Positions 25,187-32,986 of a DNA stretch of 64,000 nt are shown here, piece after piece (the first letter of the stretch is position 1; the number at the start of each line of letters is the position of its first letter). Source of the stretch: Marinobacter sp. SS13-12 (GTDB taxonomy: Bacteria > Pseudomonadota > Gammaproteobacteria > Pseudomonadales > Oleiphilaceae); contig NZ_JASSUA010000001.1 of assembly GCF_030227115.1 (NCBI RefSeq), positions 1,922,001 to 1,986,000 on the forward strand, given 5' to 3'. The notes under the pieces were generated by a model. The model made no database searches. It was given only the letters and a program-made list of their open reading frames with translations, and had not been told where the DNA came from. Both the position numbers and the translations under genes were made by a program.

Positions 25187-25785
25187 TGGTTAGAAAAATT
25201 GTGATTCTGTGGCTGACTCTGACAATATTTCTGGTCAGCGCTTGTGCTTCGTCGCCTGATAGCCGTGAACCGTGGAACATCAAGATAGCGGCACCCATGA
25301 ATTACGAAGTGTGGGTGATTGACATGTTTCTGGAGAAGAGTGGAGAACGGAGCTGGCGTCAACCCATTGGTAGCGTTGCATGTTGTTGGAAAGGGCCGCA
25401 CGGGCCTTCGGGTAAGGGAACAGCCGCGGACCCTTTCCCCGAACTGATCTTCCTTCGCTGGTTCTCCTTCGCCGAGCAGAAATACTACGCCAAGCTGATT
25501 GAAGTACCGCCCGGTCTTCTGGACCTCATGCGGGAACCTGCACCGTTCAAGGCTTATGATGGGTTACGTATGAGCCCCCGGCACACCATGACCATTGGTC
25601 TGGCCCCCGGAGGCACGGTGGTGGTATGGATCCTGAACCAGATTGGCAATGAAGTGGAAGTGATGCGTATGCAGGCCACGGAAATAGACGGGGATCCGGA
25701 CGATTTTGAAGTCGGAACAGCAAACTACCTCGAACAACACGGCGACTACCTCGAAGAACACGGTGTGCCAACCGAGGGCTGGTAG
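25186..25785 (+). CDS. DUF2931-like lipoprotein, probable Tle1 immunity protein
   Basis: This 199-residue predicted lipoprotein has a signal sequence with lipobox VSAC (Cys about 20). The body carries GSVACCWKGPHGPSG and FLRWFSFAEQKYYAKLIEVP, resembling DUF2931-type proteins found beside type VI lipase effectors. Its ATG shares one base with the Tle1 stop codon, indicating coupled translation. A periplasm-facing lipoprotein would be placed to neutralise incoming lipase; that function is inferred. DUF3304 immunity lipoproteins are an alternative family. Confidence 0.6.
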   Translation: MVRKIVILWLTLTIFLVSACASSPDSREPWNIKIAAPMNYEVWVIDMFLEKSGERSWRQPIGSVACCWKGPHGPSGKGTAADPFPELIFLRWFSFAEQKYYAKLIEVPPGLLDLMREPAPFKAYDGLRMSPRHTMTIGLAPGGTVVVWILNQIGNEVEVMRMQATEIDGDPDDFEVGTANYLEQHGDYLEEHGVPTEGW

Positions 25786-25889
25786 ACGTGCCGGCTATAT
25801 ATCTGTTGGTGCTTTAAACAGCATCCTTTATTCTTTCTATGTCTTCGGCAAACTCGGTATCCTGCGCCTTTTATCCAAGGGAACACCAG

Positions 25890-27665
25890 ATGGACTGGCA
25901 GGGCTGGTTTGCTTTAAGCCTCGCGGGCGTGGCGTTGCTGTTGATGAGTTTCGGGCGTTTTGGTCCGCACCTCGTCATGCTGGGCGTGCTCGTTGTGCTG
26001 AGTGCCAGCGGCATTGTCACTGCCGATCAGGCCCTGGCCGGGTTCAGTAACACAGGCCTGATCACCGTTGTCGCCATGTTTGTAGTGGCTGCCGGCATAC
26101 ATCACTCCGGCGGTGTGGATCTGGTGGTTCATCACCTGTTGCGATCGCCCCGCACCGTGCGCTCGGCCCAGGCCCGTATTGCATTTCCGGTCGCGCTGCT
26201 GAGCGGCTTCCTTAATAACACCCCTGTGGTTGCCACCATGATCCCGGCGGTTCATGCCTGGTCGCGGAAAATTGGCATCTCGCCATCGAAGCTGATGATT
26301 CCCCTGAGTTACTCCGCCATCCTCGGTGGCACCCTGACCCTGATTGGTACCAGTACCAACCTGGTGGTCAACGGGCAGTATCAGCAGCTGACTGGCGAGG
26401 ACGGCTTCTCGATCTTCTCCATTACCGCGGTCGGGTTGCCGGTGGCGGTGATTGGTCTGGCGGTGATGCTGCTGGTATTACCCAGGGCGCTGCCGGATCG
26501 CAAGGACCAGCAGAAGTTCGGGTCCATGCGGGAATTTACCCTGGAAGTTGCGGTTGCTTTTGACGGGCCACTGGTCGGCAAGAGCGTGGGCGAGGCTGGT
26601 CTGCGCGAGCTGGAACGCCTCTACCTGGTTGAGATTGAGCGGGATGGCAGTGTGGTAACTGCTGTGCCCTCGGAAGAACGCCTGCGGGGTGGTGACCGGT
26701 TGGTGTTTGCCGGCGATACCCAGGCCATTTCCGACCTCCTGCGGATTAACGGCATCGTGCCCTCCGTTCATGATGATGAGCCCAGCCTGAGCAAAGACCG
26801 GGCAGAGCGGCGGCTGGTGGAGGCTGCGCTGTCACCACAGTCTGAAGTACTTGGTCTGACCATCCGCGACGCCCGTTTCCGGGATCGATACGGTGCCGTG
26901 GTGCTGGCGGTCGCACGGGGTGGCGAGCGGGTGTCTGGTAACCTGGGTAATATTCGCCTGAAAACCGGGGATGTTTTGCTGCTTGAAGCCCGCCCGGCGT
27001 TCGTCAGCCGTCAGCGATACGCCAAGGACTTCCTGCTGATCAATGACCTGGAAACGGAAACGCCCCGTCACGACCGCGCGTATCTGTCCTGGGGAATTCT
27101 GCTGGTACTGGTGGGGGCTGCAGCCTTCGGTGTGTTGAGTATGCTCAACGCGGCGCTGATGGGGGCTGCGCTGATGGTTCTCAGCGGCTGCTGTTCGGTC
27201 GGTCAGGCGCAGAAGGCTGTGGATGTGCCCGTCATGCTCACCATCGCGGCTTCTTTTGCGCTCGGGGCGGCCCTGCAGGAAACCGGTGCAGCGGCCTTCG
27301 TCGCGGCGGGAATACTGGATGTCAGCAGTGGCCACCCGTTACTGACGGTTTTGCTGGTGTATTTCTCGGTATCGGTTCTCACTGAAGTGATCACCAATAA
27401 CGCCGCCGCGGTGCTGGTATTGCCCATTGTGCTGTCCATGACTGCCTCATTGGGTATTGCTTCCGAGCCTTACGTGATTGCGGTAATGATGGCCGCCTCA
27501 GCCAGCTTTGCCACACCGCTGGGGTACCAGACCAATATGATGGTCTTCGGCCCGGGCGGTTACCGGTTCATGGATTTCGTGAAGATAGGCCTGCCGATGA
27601 ACCTGTTTATCGGGCTGGTCACGGTCGGGGTGATTTCCCTGGTGTACGGGATCAACCTTTCCTGA
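25890..27665 (+). CDS. SLC13-family permease with two RCK_C domains
   Basis: This 591-residue inner-membrane transporter belongs to the divalent anion:sodium symporter/SLC13 group. An N-terminal membrane half contains FLNNTPVVATMIPAV and the signature LGGTLTLIGTSTNLVVNG. Two soluble TrkA-C-type domains follow (about 200-370; GDRLVFAG and GDVLLLEA). A second membrane half contains TEVITNNAAAVLVLP and GYQTNMMVFGPGGY. This is the plan of bacterial SLC13 proteins for sulfate, dicarboxylates or sulfonates; the substrate cannot be read. ATG 25890 has AAGGGAA just upstream, unlike the earlier in-frame start. Its 3' end overlaps the convergent EAL gene by 14 bp. Confidence 0.85.
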   Translation: MDWQGWFALSLAGVALLLMSFGRFGPHLVMLGVLVVLSASGIVTADQALAGFSNTGLITVVAMFVVAAGIHHSGGVDLVVHHLLRSPRTVRSAQARIAFPVALLSGFLNNTPVVATMIPAVHAWSRKIGISPSKLMIPLSYSAILGGTLTLIGTSTNLVVNGQYQQLTGEDGFSIFSITAVGLPVAVIGLAVMLLVLPRALPDRKDQQKFGSMREFTLEVAVAFDGPLVGKSVGEAGLRELERLYLVEIERDGSVVTAVPSEERLRGGDRLVFAGDTQAISDLLRINGIVPSVHDDEPSLSKDRAERRLVEAALSPQSEVLGLTIRDARFRDRYGAVVLAVARGGERVSGNLGNIRLKTGDVLLLEARPAFVSRQRYAKDFLLINDLETETPRHDRAYLSWGILLVLVGAAAFGVLSMLNAALMGAALMVLSGCCSVGQAQKAVDVPVMLTIAASFALGAALQETGAAAFVAAGILDVSSGHPLLTVLLVYFSVSVLTEVITNNAAAVLVLPIVLSMTASLGIASEPYVIAVMMAASASFATPLGYQTNMMVFGPGGYRFMDFVKIGLPMNLFIGLVTVGVISLVYGINLS

Positions 27666-28947
27666 CGCTGGTTTCGGTCGGGTTGGCGAGAATGTCGCAG
27701 CAGAGGACTCTCAGTTTTCCGTTGTGATAATAGCCCAGGGACAGGGTGACACACATGTAGGCGCCGGTAATGCAGAGATAGGGCGCAGTCACCTGCAGAT
27801 AGCCCGGCTGGGCGATGGCCTGGCGCAGGTACTGCTGGCGATACCAGTCGGCACTGGTGGTGCTCTCCAGGGGACGAAAGCGGGGGTCAAGGCTGCTGGC
27901 CATGGCATCTGACACCAGGGTGTCATCGATCTGAACGCCACTTTCATCGACCAGGTAACACCGGGAGACCGCCGGATGATTCAGCAGGGTGTTGCAGGCT
28001 TCTCGCATCACCATGCCCTGGCTGAGCCGGTCCACAGCATTGCGGAAGAAGCCTTCGAAAAAGGAAGTCAGCTGCTGGGTCGGATCCTGCGTTACCCGGT
28101 TCTTGCTCTTGTAGTCTCTCAGCAGCCCATCCAGATCGGTCAGTTCCCCGGGAATGTCTGCCAGTGCGATGCTCGGTTTACGGAAATAGAATCCCTGTAC
28201 GAAATCCACTCCGGCATCAATGGCTATCATGGCCTGTTCGTGGGTTTCCACGCCTTCCAGCAGAACCAGGCAGCCGGACTGGTGAAGCAGCGAGACAATG
28301 CCATTGAGTATCTGTCTGGCCTTGCGGTCACCGGTGGCGCGGGTGAGCAATTTGCGATCAAGCTTGACGATATCCGGTGACAGGTTCCAGATGCGCTCGA
28401 AATTGGAGTGGCCGGCGCCAAAATCATCAATGGCGGTCAGGCAACCCAGTTGCTGGTAGTAGGCAACGGTTTCCCGCAATCTTTCAGCGTCATCGGTGGG
28501 CTGCTCAACAATTTCCATCACAATACGGTGAGGGGGAAGCCCGGTTTTTTTCAGCAGTTCACCGAAAAACGAATCAGCCCGGCTGCCGGCCGACACCACA
28601 CGGGGAGACACGTTCAGAAACAGCCAGTTGAGCTGGTCCTGGAAGTTCGAATAGTTGCGAATGTGTAAATAGCGGCAAAGCCGGTCGAGCAGGAGGTTTT
28701 CAGCATCTGACGACGGCAGCTCGAACAGGTGTAGAGGGAGCACCGCGGCATTGTCCGGATCAAAGGCACGGATCAGTGCCTCATAACCGACGATGCGTTT
28801 GTGGGAAATGCTGAATATGGGTTGTAACGCTGTTCGCAGTGTCAGGCCCTGGTAATTCGCCGTCCATGAATCGCCCTCCCTGGATAGCATAGGCGACAGC
28901 ACGTCCAGTTCCGGTGCGGTCAACTCTTCTGGGAGGGTTCGCGACAT
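27652..28947 (-). CDS. EAL-domain c-di-GMP phosphodiesterase with YkuI_C-like sensor
   Basis: This 431-residue protein has an N-terminal EAL domain and a C-terminal Cache/PAS-like domain of the YkuI_C sort. The EAL core looks active: YEALIR, NVSP, EIVEQ, DDFGAGHSN, VKLD, EGVET and QGFYF are all present. The sensory part (about 270-431) includes MREACNTLLNHPAVSRCYLVDESG. It would hydrolyse cyclic di-GMP in the cytoplasm in response to an unknown ligand. ATG 28947 is chosen over an upstream start at 29022 because the extension looks non-protein-like. Confidence 0.85.
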   Translation of the reverse strand: MSRTLPEELTAPELDVLSPMLSREGDSWTANYQGLTLRTALQPIFSISHKRIVGYEALIRAFDPDNAAVLPLHLFELPSSDAENLLLDRLCRYLHIRNYSNFQDQLNWLFLNVSPRVVSAGSRADSFFGELLKKTGLPPHRIVMEIVEQPTDDAERLRETVAYYQQLGCLTAIDDFGAGHSNFERIWNLSPDIVKLDRKLLTRATGDRKARQILNGIVSLLHQSGCLVLLEGVETHEQAMIAIDAGVDFVQGFYFRKPSIALADIPGELTDLDGLLRDYKSKNRVTQDPTQQLTSFFEGFFRNAVDRLSQGMVMREACNTLLNHPAVSRCYLVDESGVQIDDTLVSDAMASSLDPRFRPLESTTSADWYRQQYLRQAIAQPGYLQVTAPYLCITGAYMCVTLSLGYYHNGKLRVLCCDILANPTETSVRKG

Positions 28948-29203
28948 AGGTCTTCGGGGTCCGGATATACGAAAACATCGGAAACGCCCGGTGGCCTTCC
29001 GATCTGTCAATCCCGGCTGCACCCTGCTGATTTTGGTGGAATTTCAGCCAGTATGCACAGGATTATTGTTCCAGACAGGAGAGTGCCAAAACCAGCAAAT
29101 TATTGCCACTATTTCATGTAAAAACAGGCAACGTCAGGTAACAGCGCACAGAACGGCGCTGTAGGGAGGGGCCTACGGACGGCTCGCCAGGAGCCGCCTG
29201 GAA

Positions 29204-29251
29204 TCAGTTGTTGCTCGGCACTGCAACAGATTCGTCGAATTCAATTTCCAT
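29204..29251 (-). CDS. Possible 15-residue leader or mini-peptide
   Basis: On the minus strand, GAGAGGAAG stands 4 nt before an ATG that opens a 15-codon frame encoding MEIEFDESVAVPSNN. A GC-rich hairpin (about 29174-29196) follows the stop directly. The peptide is acidic and of unknown function. It lies about 256 bp upstream of the EAL gene and could be a leader peptide, a translated regulatory RNA or chance. Confidence 0.3.
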   Translation of the reverse strand: MEIEFDESVAVPSNN

Positions 29252-29401
29252 GTCGCTTCCTCTCGTTCAATGAGTAACCCTAACCGGGTATTCAAGATAT
29301 GCATAAAGTCTATTCCAGTCATGGTTTTCTACAATCCGTAGAACCCGTATCAGACCAAAGGTATAAGGGAAAGTACGTGCTATAGGCCTGATAGTGCCTT
29401 T

Positions 29402-29418
29402 GGTCAGAATTTCTGACC
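29402..29418. promoter_or_regulatory. Near-perfect dyad upstream of cytochrome b561
   Basis: GGTCAGAATTTCTGACC has 8-bp arms around one central base. A partly overlapping pair of arms, gaccaaagg (from 29353) and cctttggtc (to 29405), lies just before it. This is typical of a dimeric regulator site 100 bp upstream of the cytochrome b561-yceI operon; the regulator is unknown. Confidence 0.45.
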
Positions 29419-29517
29419 TATGTATGCAAAACATTTCGATTGGTTTTAACGGCGCCTGTTTCTAAACTGCTTTTAGCATTTACGGCAGGTACAGGAACGT
29501 CAGGCAAGGAGATATTC

Positions 29518-30078
29518 ATGCAGCTACGCAACACCGCCAACCGGTTCGGGGCTGTGACCATCGGGATCCACTGGCTTGTTGCGGTTGCCGTATTCGGGCT
29601 GTTCGGACTGGGCTACTGGATGGTAGACCTGTCCTACTACGATGACTGGTATCGCACCGGCCCTGACATCCATCGAAGCATCGGTATTTTGCTATTGATG
29701 GTAATGACGCTGCGGCTGGTGTGGCGGTTCATCAACCCGGTACCGCGCCCCCTGCCCAATCACAGTCGCTTCGAGGTGTTGGCGGCTCACGGCGCCCACC
29801 TGATGTTGTATGTCCTGATTTTCGTGGCGATGGTTAGTGGGTATCTCATTTCCACTGCGGATGGGTCAACCATCAGTGTGTTCGACTGGTTTGAAGTCCC
29901 CTCGGTGACTGGCCGGATCAAGGGGATGGAGGATACCGCCGGACTGGTTCACTACTGGTCGACCTGGGCCCTGATTGTACTCGCCGGCCTTCATGGCCTG
30001 GCAGCCATCAAACATCATCTGATTGACCGGGACGATACGCTGCGGCGTATGCTGGGTACGGACCGTCGCCAACACTGA
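29518..30078 (+). CDS. Cytochrome b561 family protein (YceJ-like)
   Basis: This 186-residue inner-membrane protein has four membrane helices and the His ligands expected for two b hemes: IGIHWLVA, DIHRSIGI, HGAHLMLY and GLHGLAAIKHH. Such proteins move electrons between quinol and periplasmic acceptors. It is followed 53 bp later by yceI, the same pairing as yceJ-yceI in E. coli. ATG 29518 has an AAGGAG site at good spacing; the longer frame from 29440 does not. Confidence 0.87.
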   Translation: MQLRNTANRFGAVTIGIHWLVAVAVFGLFGLGYWMVDLSYYDDWYRTGPDIHRSIGILLLMVMTLRLVWRFINPVPRPLPNHSRFEVLAAHGAHLMLYVLIFVAMVSGYLISTADGSTISVFDWFEVPSVTGRIKGMEDTAGLVHYWSTWALIVLAGLHGLAAIKHHLIDRDDTLRRMLGTDRRQH

Positions 30079-30131
30079 TCTGAACACTATCTACAATCAC
30101 GCCTTCGGGCTGTTTCAATGAGGAGATAAAC

Positions 30132-30713
30132 ATGAAAAAACTGCTGCTTGCATCCGCTGTTACATTCACCATGGTTGGTGGAGCCCAGGCATCTGAACAC
30201 AGTGGCACCTACGCTTTTGATACCGAAGGTGATCACCAGTTCATTACCTTCAAGATTTCCCACCTGGGATACAGCTGGCTTTACGGTCGATTCAATGACT
30301 TCGACGGCCAGTTTGTCTACGACGCGGAAAACCCGGAAAACAGCTCTGTAGAAGTAACTGTGGATACCTCCAGCGTTGACTCAAACCACGGCGAGCGGGA
30401 CAAACACCTGCGTTCGGATGATTTCCTTCATGTCAGCGAATTCCCGGAAGCAACGTTCAGGAGCAAGCGGGTAGAAGTGGACGACGAAGGTGAGGCCGAT
30501 ATCATCGGTGACCTGACACTGCGCGGTGTGACGAAAGAAATCACTCTTGATGTGGAAATGCTGGGGCACGGCGATGACCCATGGGGGGGCTATCGCATGG
30601 GGTTTGAAGCCGGAACCGAGTTCAAGCTGGCTGACTTCGGCATTCCCATGGACCTTGGTAAAGCCTCTGAAACGGTTGAAATGATCATTTCAGTGGAAGG
30701 CATCCGTCAGTAA
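30132..30713 (+). CDS. yceI: YceI-family periplasmic protein
   Basis: This 193-residue protein has a signal peptide (about 1-20, cut after AQA) and a YceI lipocalin-like barrel that binds isoprenoid-type lipids such as ubiquinone-8 in family members. Family features are FKISHLGYSWLYGRF near residue 37 and DLTLRGVTKEITLDV near residue 123. It is in an operon with a cytochrome b561, consistent with a quinone-linked periplasmic role. Expression may be controlled by the dyads ahead of the cytochrome gene. Confidence 0.9.
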   Translation: MKKLLLASAVTFTMVGGAQASEHSGTYAFDTEGDHQFITFKISHLGYSWLYGRFNDFDGQFVYDAENPENSSVEVTVDTSSVDSNHGERDKHLRSDDFLHVSEFPEATFRSKRVEVDDEGEADIIGDLTLRGVTKEITLDVEMLGHGDDPWGGYRMGFEAGTEFKLADFGIPMDLGKASETVEMIISVEGIRQ

Positions 30714-30726
30714 CCGTCCTGGTTCA

Positions 30727-30756
30727 CCCCGTCTCGCGGTGAAGCCGGAGATGGGG
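30727..30756. terminator. Hairpin between convergent yceI and MCP genes
   Basis: The stem CCCCGTCTC/GAGATGGGG (one G-T pair) has a smaller inner stem. It lies between two convergent genes and may terminate either. There is no clear T-run on either side. Confidence 0.45.
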
Positions 30757-30770
30757 CGAGATCTTCCCAT

Positions 30771-32408
30771 TTATACCTTGAACCTTCCTGTCTGTTGTTC
30801 CAGCTCCCTGGCGTAGCCGTCCAGCGACTTGCTAATACGGTCGATGCTACCTGACCGTTCCAGCCCTTCAAACGCCAGGTCATTGATTTCTGTAACACTG
30901 CGATTAATCTCGTCGACCACTTGAGTCTGCTCTTCTGTCGCCGACGCCACGCTGGTATTCATGTCGCTGATGTCCGCCATCGATTCAAGAATTCCCTGCA
31001 GCTCGGCCTCGGCTTCAGTCGCAAGTTTTTCGGTTTCCACCGCTTCCTTGCTTCCGGTTTCCATCACCGCCACGATATCGGCAACGCCGGTCTGAAGGGC
31101 GGTAATCATGGTCTGTATGTCTTCGGTCGACTGCTGTGTTCGTTTGGCCAGTGTGCGCACTTCGTCGGCAACCACGGCAAAGCCCCGGCCCTGCTCCCCG
31201 GCGCGGGCAGCCTCTATCGCAGCGTTGAGTGCCAGCAGGTTGGTCTGGTCGGCGATTTCCCGAATAACATCCAGAACCGAAGTAATGTTCTCCGAGTCCT
31301 GTGAAAGCTTGCGTATAACCTCCACAGCTTTGGATATCTGTGCAGCCAGGCGTTGTACCTGGACCGATGAGTTGCGGATGATGGTCGCACCATTCCGCCC
31401 CTTTTCCTGGGCGTGTCTGGTGATGTCGGCTGCGCGAGAGGCATTGCCCGCCACCTCCTCAATGGCACTTTGCATCTCATTGATGGCGGTTGCGACCATG
31501 GAAATGGCATCTGTTTGCCGGGTTACGCCATTGCTGTTGTCATGGGCGGTCGAGGACAATTCAGAGGCACCTTCGCCCAGTTGTTTGCTTAGATTCTGGA
31601 TGGAGCCGATCATGCCCTGGAGGTTTTCAAGCACGTGATTAAAACTTGCGGCAAGCTTTCCGAGATCATCGTCCATTTCAACGGGAATACGCTGAGTGAG
31701 ATCTCCCTCCCCCTGGGCAATGTTGTCCAGCTGTTTCCTTAGCACGCTCACAGACTGGATAATCATACGAAGGATGATAACGAACAGAAGAATACCAATG
31801 ATGAGGGCGCCGGCCGTTATAGCCAGTATAAAGACGGAACTGGCCATCCCTTCGTCCGATGCTTCGCGGGCGGTGATCTGTGCCTGCTCATCGGCATGTA
31901 TCCCGACACTGTCAAAATACTCCCTTAGTTGGCTGAAGGCTTGATTGCTCTGGCCAGTCAACAATTGGTTGCCCGCGTCGGGGTCGCCTGCCTGCGCCAT
32001 CTCCATGGATTGGCGGGCTGAGTTTAGCCAGCGGTCGTAGGTATTGCGAAAGCCATTGGTTATTTCGGAAACACCGGTGCCGCTCAGGCGCTCGACGGCC
32101 GCGTTCATTCTGTCCAGTGCTTGTCCGGCATTTTCTTCGAAATCCGCCTTGTGCTGATTGGGGCGCTCGTCATTCTCGGTGGCGCTGATGAAGGACATCT
32201 GCGCGACCAGAGCCTGGTAAAGGTCGCGATCACCGTTGAGGGCTTCGCTTACAGCGGGGAGGTAGCGATCGGAAAGCGTATCAGTATCAGAGACGAGATT
32301 CCGCGCCGTCAGGACGCTGAAAAGACCTATCACAATCAGGGCGATGGCGGAAATTGCAAAAGGTAAGGCGACTTTGGCTCTCAGGCCCAAGGAGTTTCTT
32401 ATATTCAT
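30771..32408 (-). CDS. Methyl-accepting chemotaxis protein
   Basis: This 545-residue chemoreceptor has one N-terminal membrane helix (about 12-35), a helical periplasmic sensor (about 36-190), a second membrane helix (about 190-215), a HAMP linker and a signalling domain. The hairpin tip [20 protein letters not shown] followed by [17 protein letters not shown] identifies the kinase-control module. The periplasmic part is a four-helix type with no recognisable ligand motif. There is no C-terminal CheR-binding pentapeptide. It is convergent with yceI and stands alone. Confidence 0.92.
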   Translation of the reverse strand: MNIRNSLGLRAKVALPFAISAIALIVIGLFSVLTARNLVSDTDTLSDRYLPAVSEALNGDRDLYQALVAQMSFISATENDERPNQHKADFEENAGQALDRMNAAVERLSGTGVSEITNGFRNTYDRWLNSARQSMEMAQAGDPDAGNQLLTGQSNQAFSQLREYFDSVGIHADEQAQITAREASDEGMASSVFILAITAGALIIGILLFVIILRMIIQSVSVLRKQLDNIAQGEGDLTQRIPVEMDDDLGKLAASFNHVLENLQGMIGSIQNLSKQLGEGASELSSTAHDNSNGVTRQTDAISMVATAINEMQSAIEEVAGNASRAADITRHAQEKGRNGATIIRNSSVQVQRLAAQISKAVEVIRKLSQDSENITSVLDVIREIADQTNLLALNAAIEAARAGEQGRGFAVVADEVRTLAKRTQQSTEDIQTMITALQTGVADIVAVMETGSKEAVETEKLATEAEAELQGILESMADISDMNTSVASATEEQTQVVDEINRSVTEINDLAFEGLERSGSIDRISKSLDGYARELEQQTGRFKV

Positions 32409-32521
32409 CTTTCCATCCTGACTTCTTGTTGCAGCGTAGCGCGGTCAGTCAGGATAGCACTGGAAAGGAGCTTATCTTTGTTGATAAGTGTAACGCTTGA
32501 TAGTGACTCGTAAGTGACACG

Positions 32522-32761
32522 TTAATAGGTGTCAGTGGAACCATGGCCAGATTGCCCGTTGCGGCAAAGGTGACGCTGGCGCCAGAACTGGCCAAAAAAG
32601 ATAACCAGGCCGATCAGAAGTCCCGCCCAGATATAAGGTTCTGCCAGCTGGAAGGTGCCGCTTATGGCGAACTCCACTAACAGCATCAGGGCCAGAGCAA
32701 GAACAGCGTTGACCACGGCCGTCATCATGGCCTGCCCGCAGGCTATCAGGTTGGGTCTCAT
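32522..32761 (-). CDS. Small two-helix membrane protein, unknown
   Basis: This 79-residue product has two hydrophobic segments (about 13-33 and 43-60: YIWAGLLIGLVIFFGQFW) and a basic tail. I do not recognise the family. The ATG has GGAG 4 nt upstream. A competing frame at 32532-32771 lacks hydrophobic pattern and is rejected. It lies between the chemoreceptor and parC without an operon partner. Confidence 0.5.
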   Translation of the reverse strand: MRPNLIACGQAMMTAVVNAVLALALMLLVEFAISGTFQLAEPYIWAGLLIGLVIFFGQFWRQRHLCRNGQSGHGSTDTY

Positions 32762-32948
32762 AGTTCTCCACTCTCGGATGTCGTGAAACGGGTCATCGTT
32801 TTACTGATTGCGAGCATACGGTGAGCGTTAAACTGTCTCCATGCGGGAATTCCGCTATTGGAAATCCGACAGGGTGTTGGTGTATCCGCCCCCGCCTCCA
32901 TATAATGTGCCCTCCGGCTGCCGGCCGGGTAACCAGCGGAATTGATAT

Positions 32949-32975
32949 CACGCAACTCACGCAAGTCACGCAACA
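32949..32975. repeat. Triple 9-bp tandem repeat ahead of parC
   Basis: Three successive units (CACGCAACT, CACGCAAGT, CACGCAACA) end directly before the parC ribosome site. Such a run in the leader could bind a regulator or vary in copy number; no function is known. Confidence 0.6.
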
Positions 32976-32986
32976 AAGGGGCATCC

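Larger units (their letters stand above)
28948..29517. other. Divergent intergenic region between EAL gene and cytochrome b561
   Basis: This 570-bp stretch has no ordinary gene. It holds a 15-codon ORF with a strong ribosome site (29204-29251, minus), a hairpin-forming segment around 29174-29196, and dyads near 29352-29418 that may regulate the cytochrome gene. Promoters for both flanking genes should lie here. Confidence 0.6.

Noticed and set aside
32532..32771. Alternative frame for the small protein before parC
   Set aside because: It overlaps a frame with two good membrane helices and itself has no hydrophobic or domain pattern.
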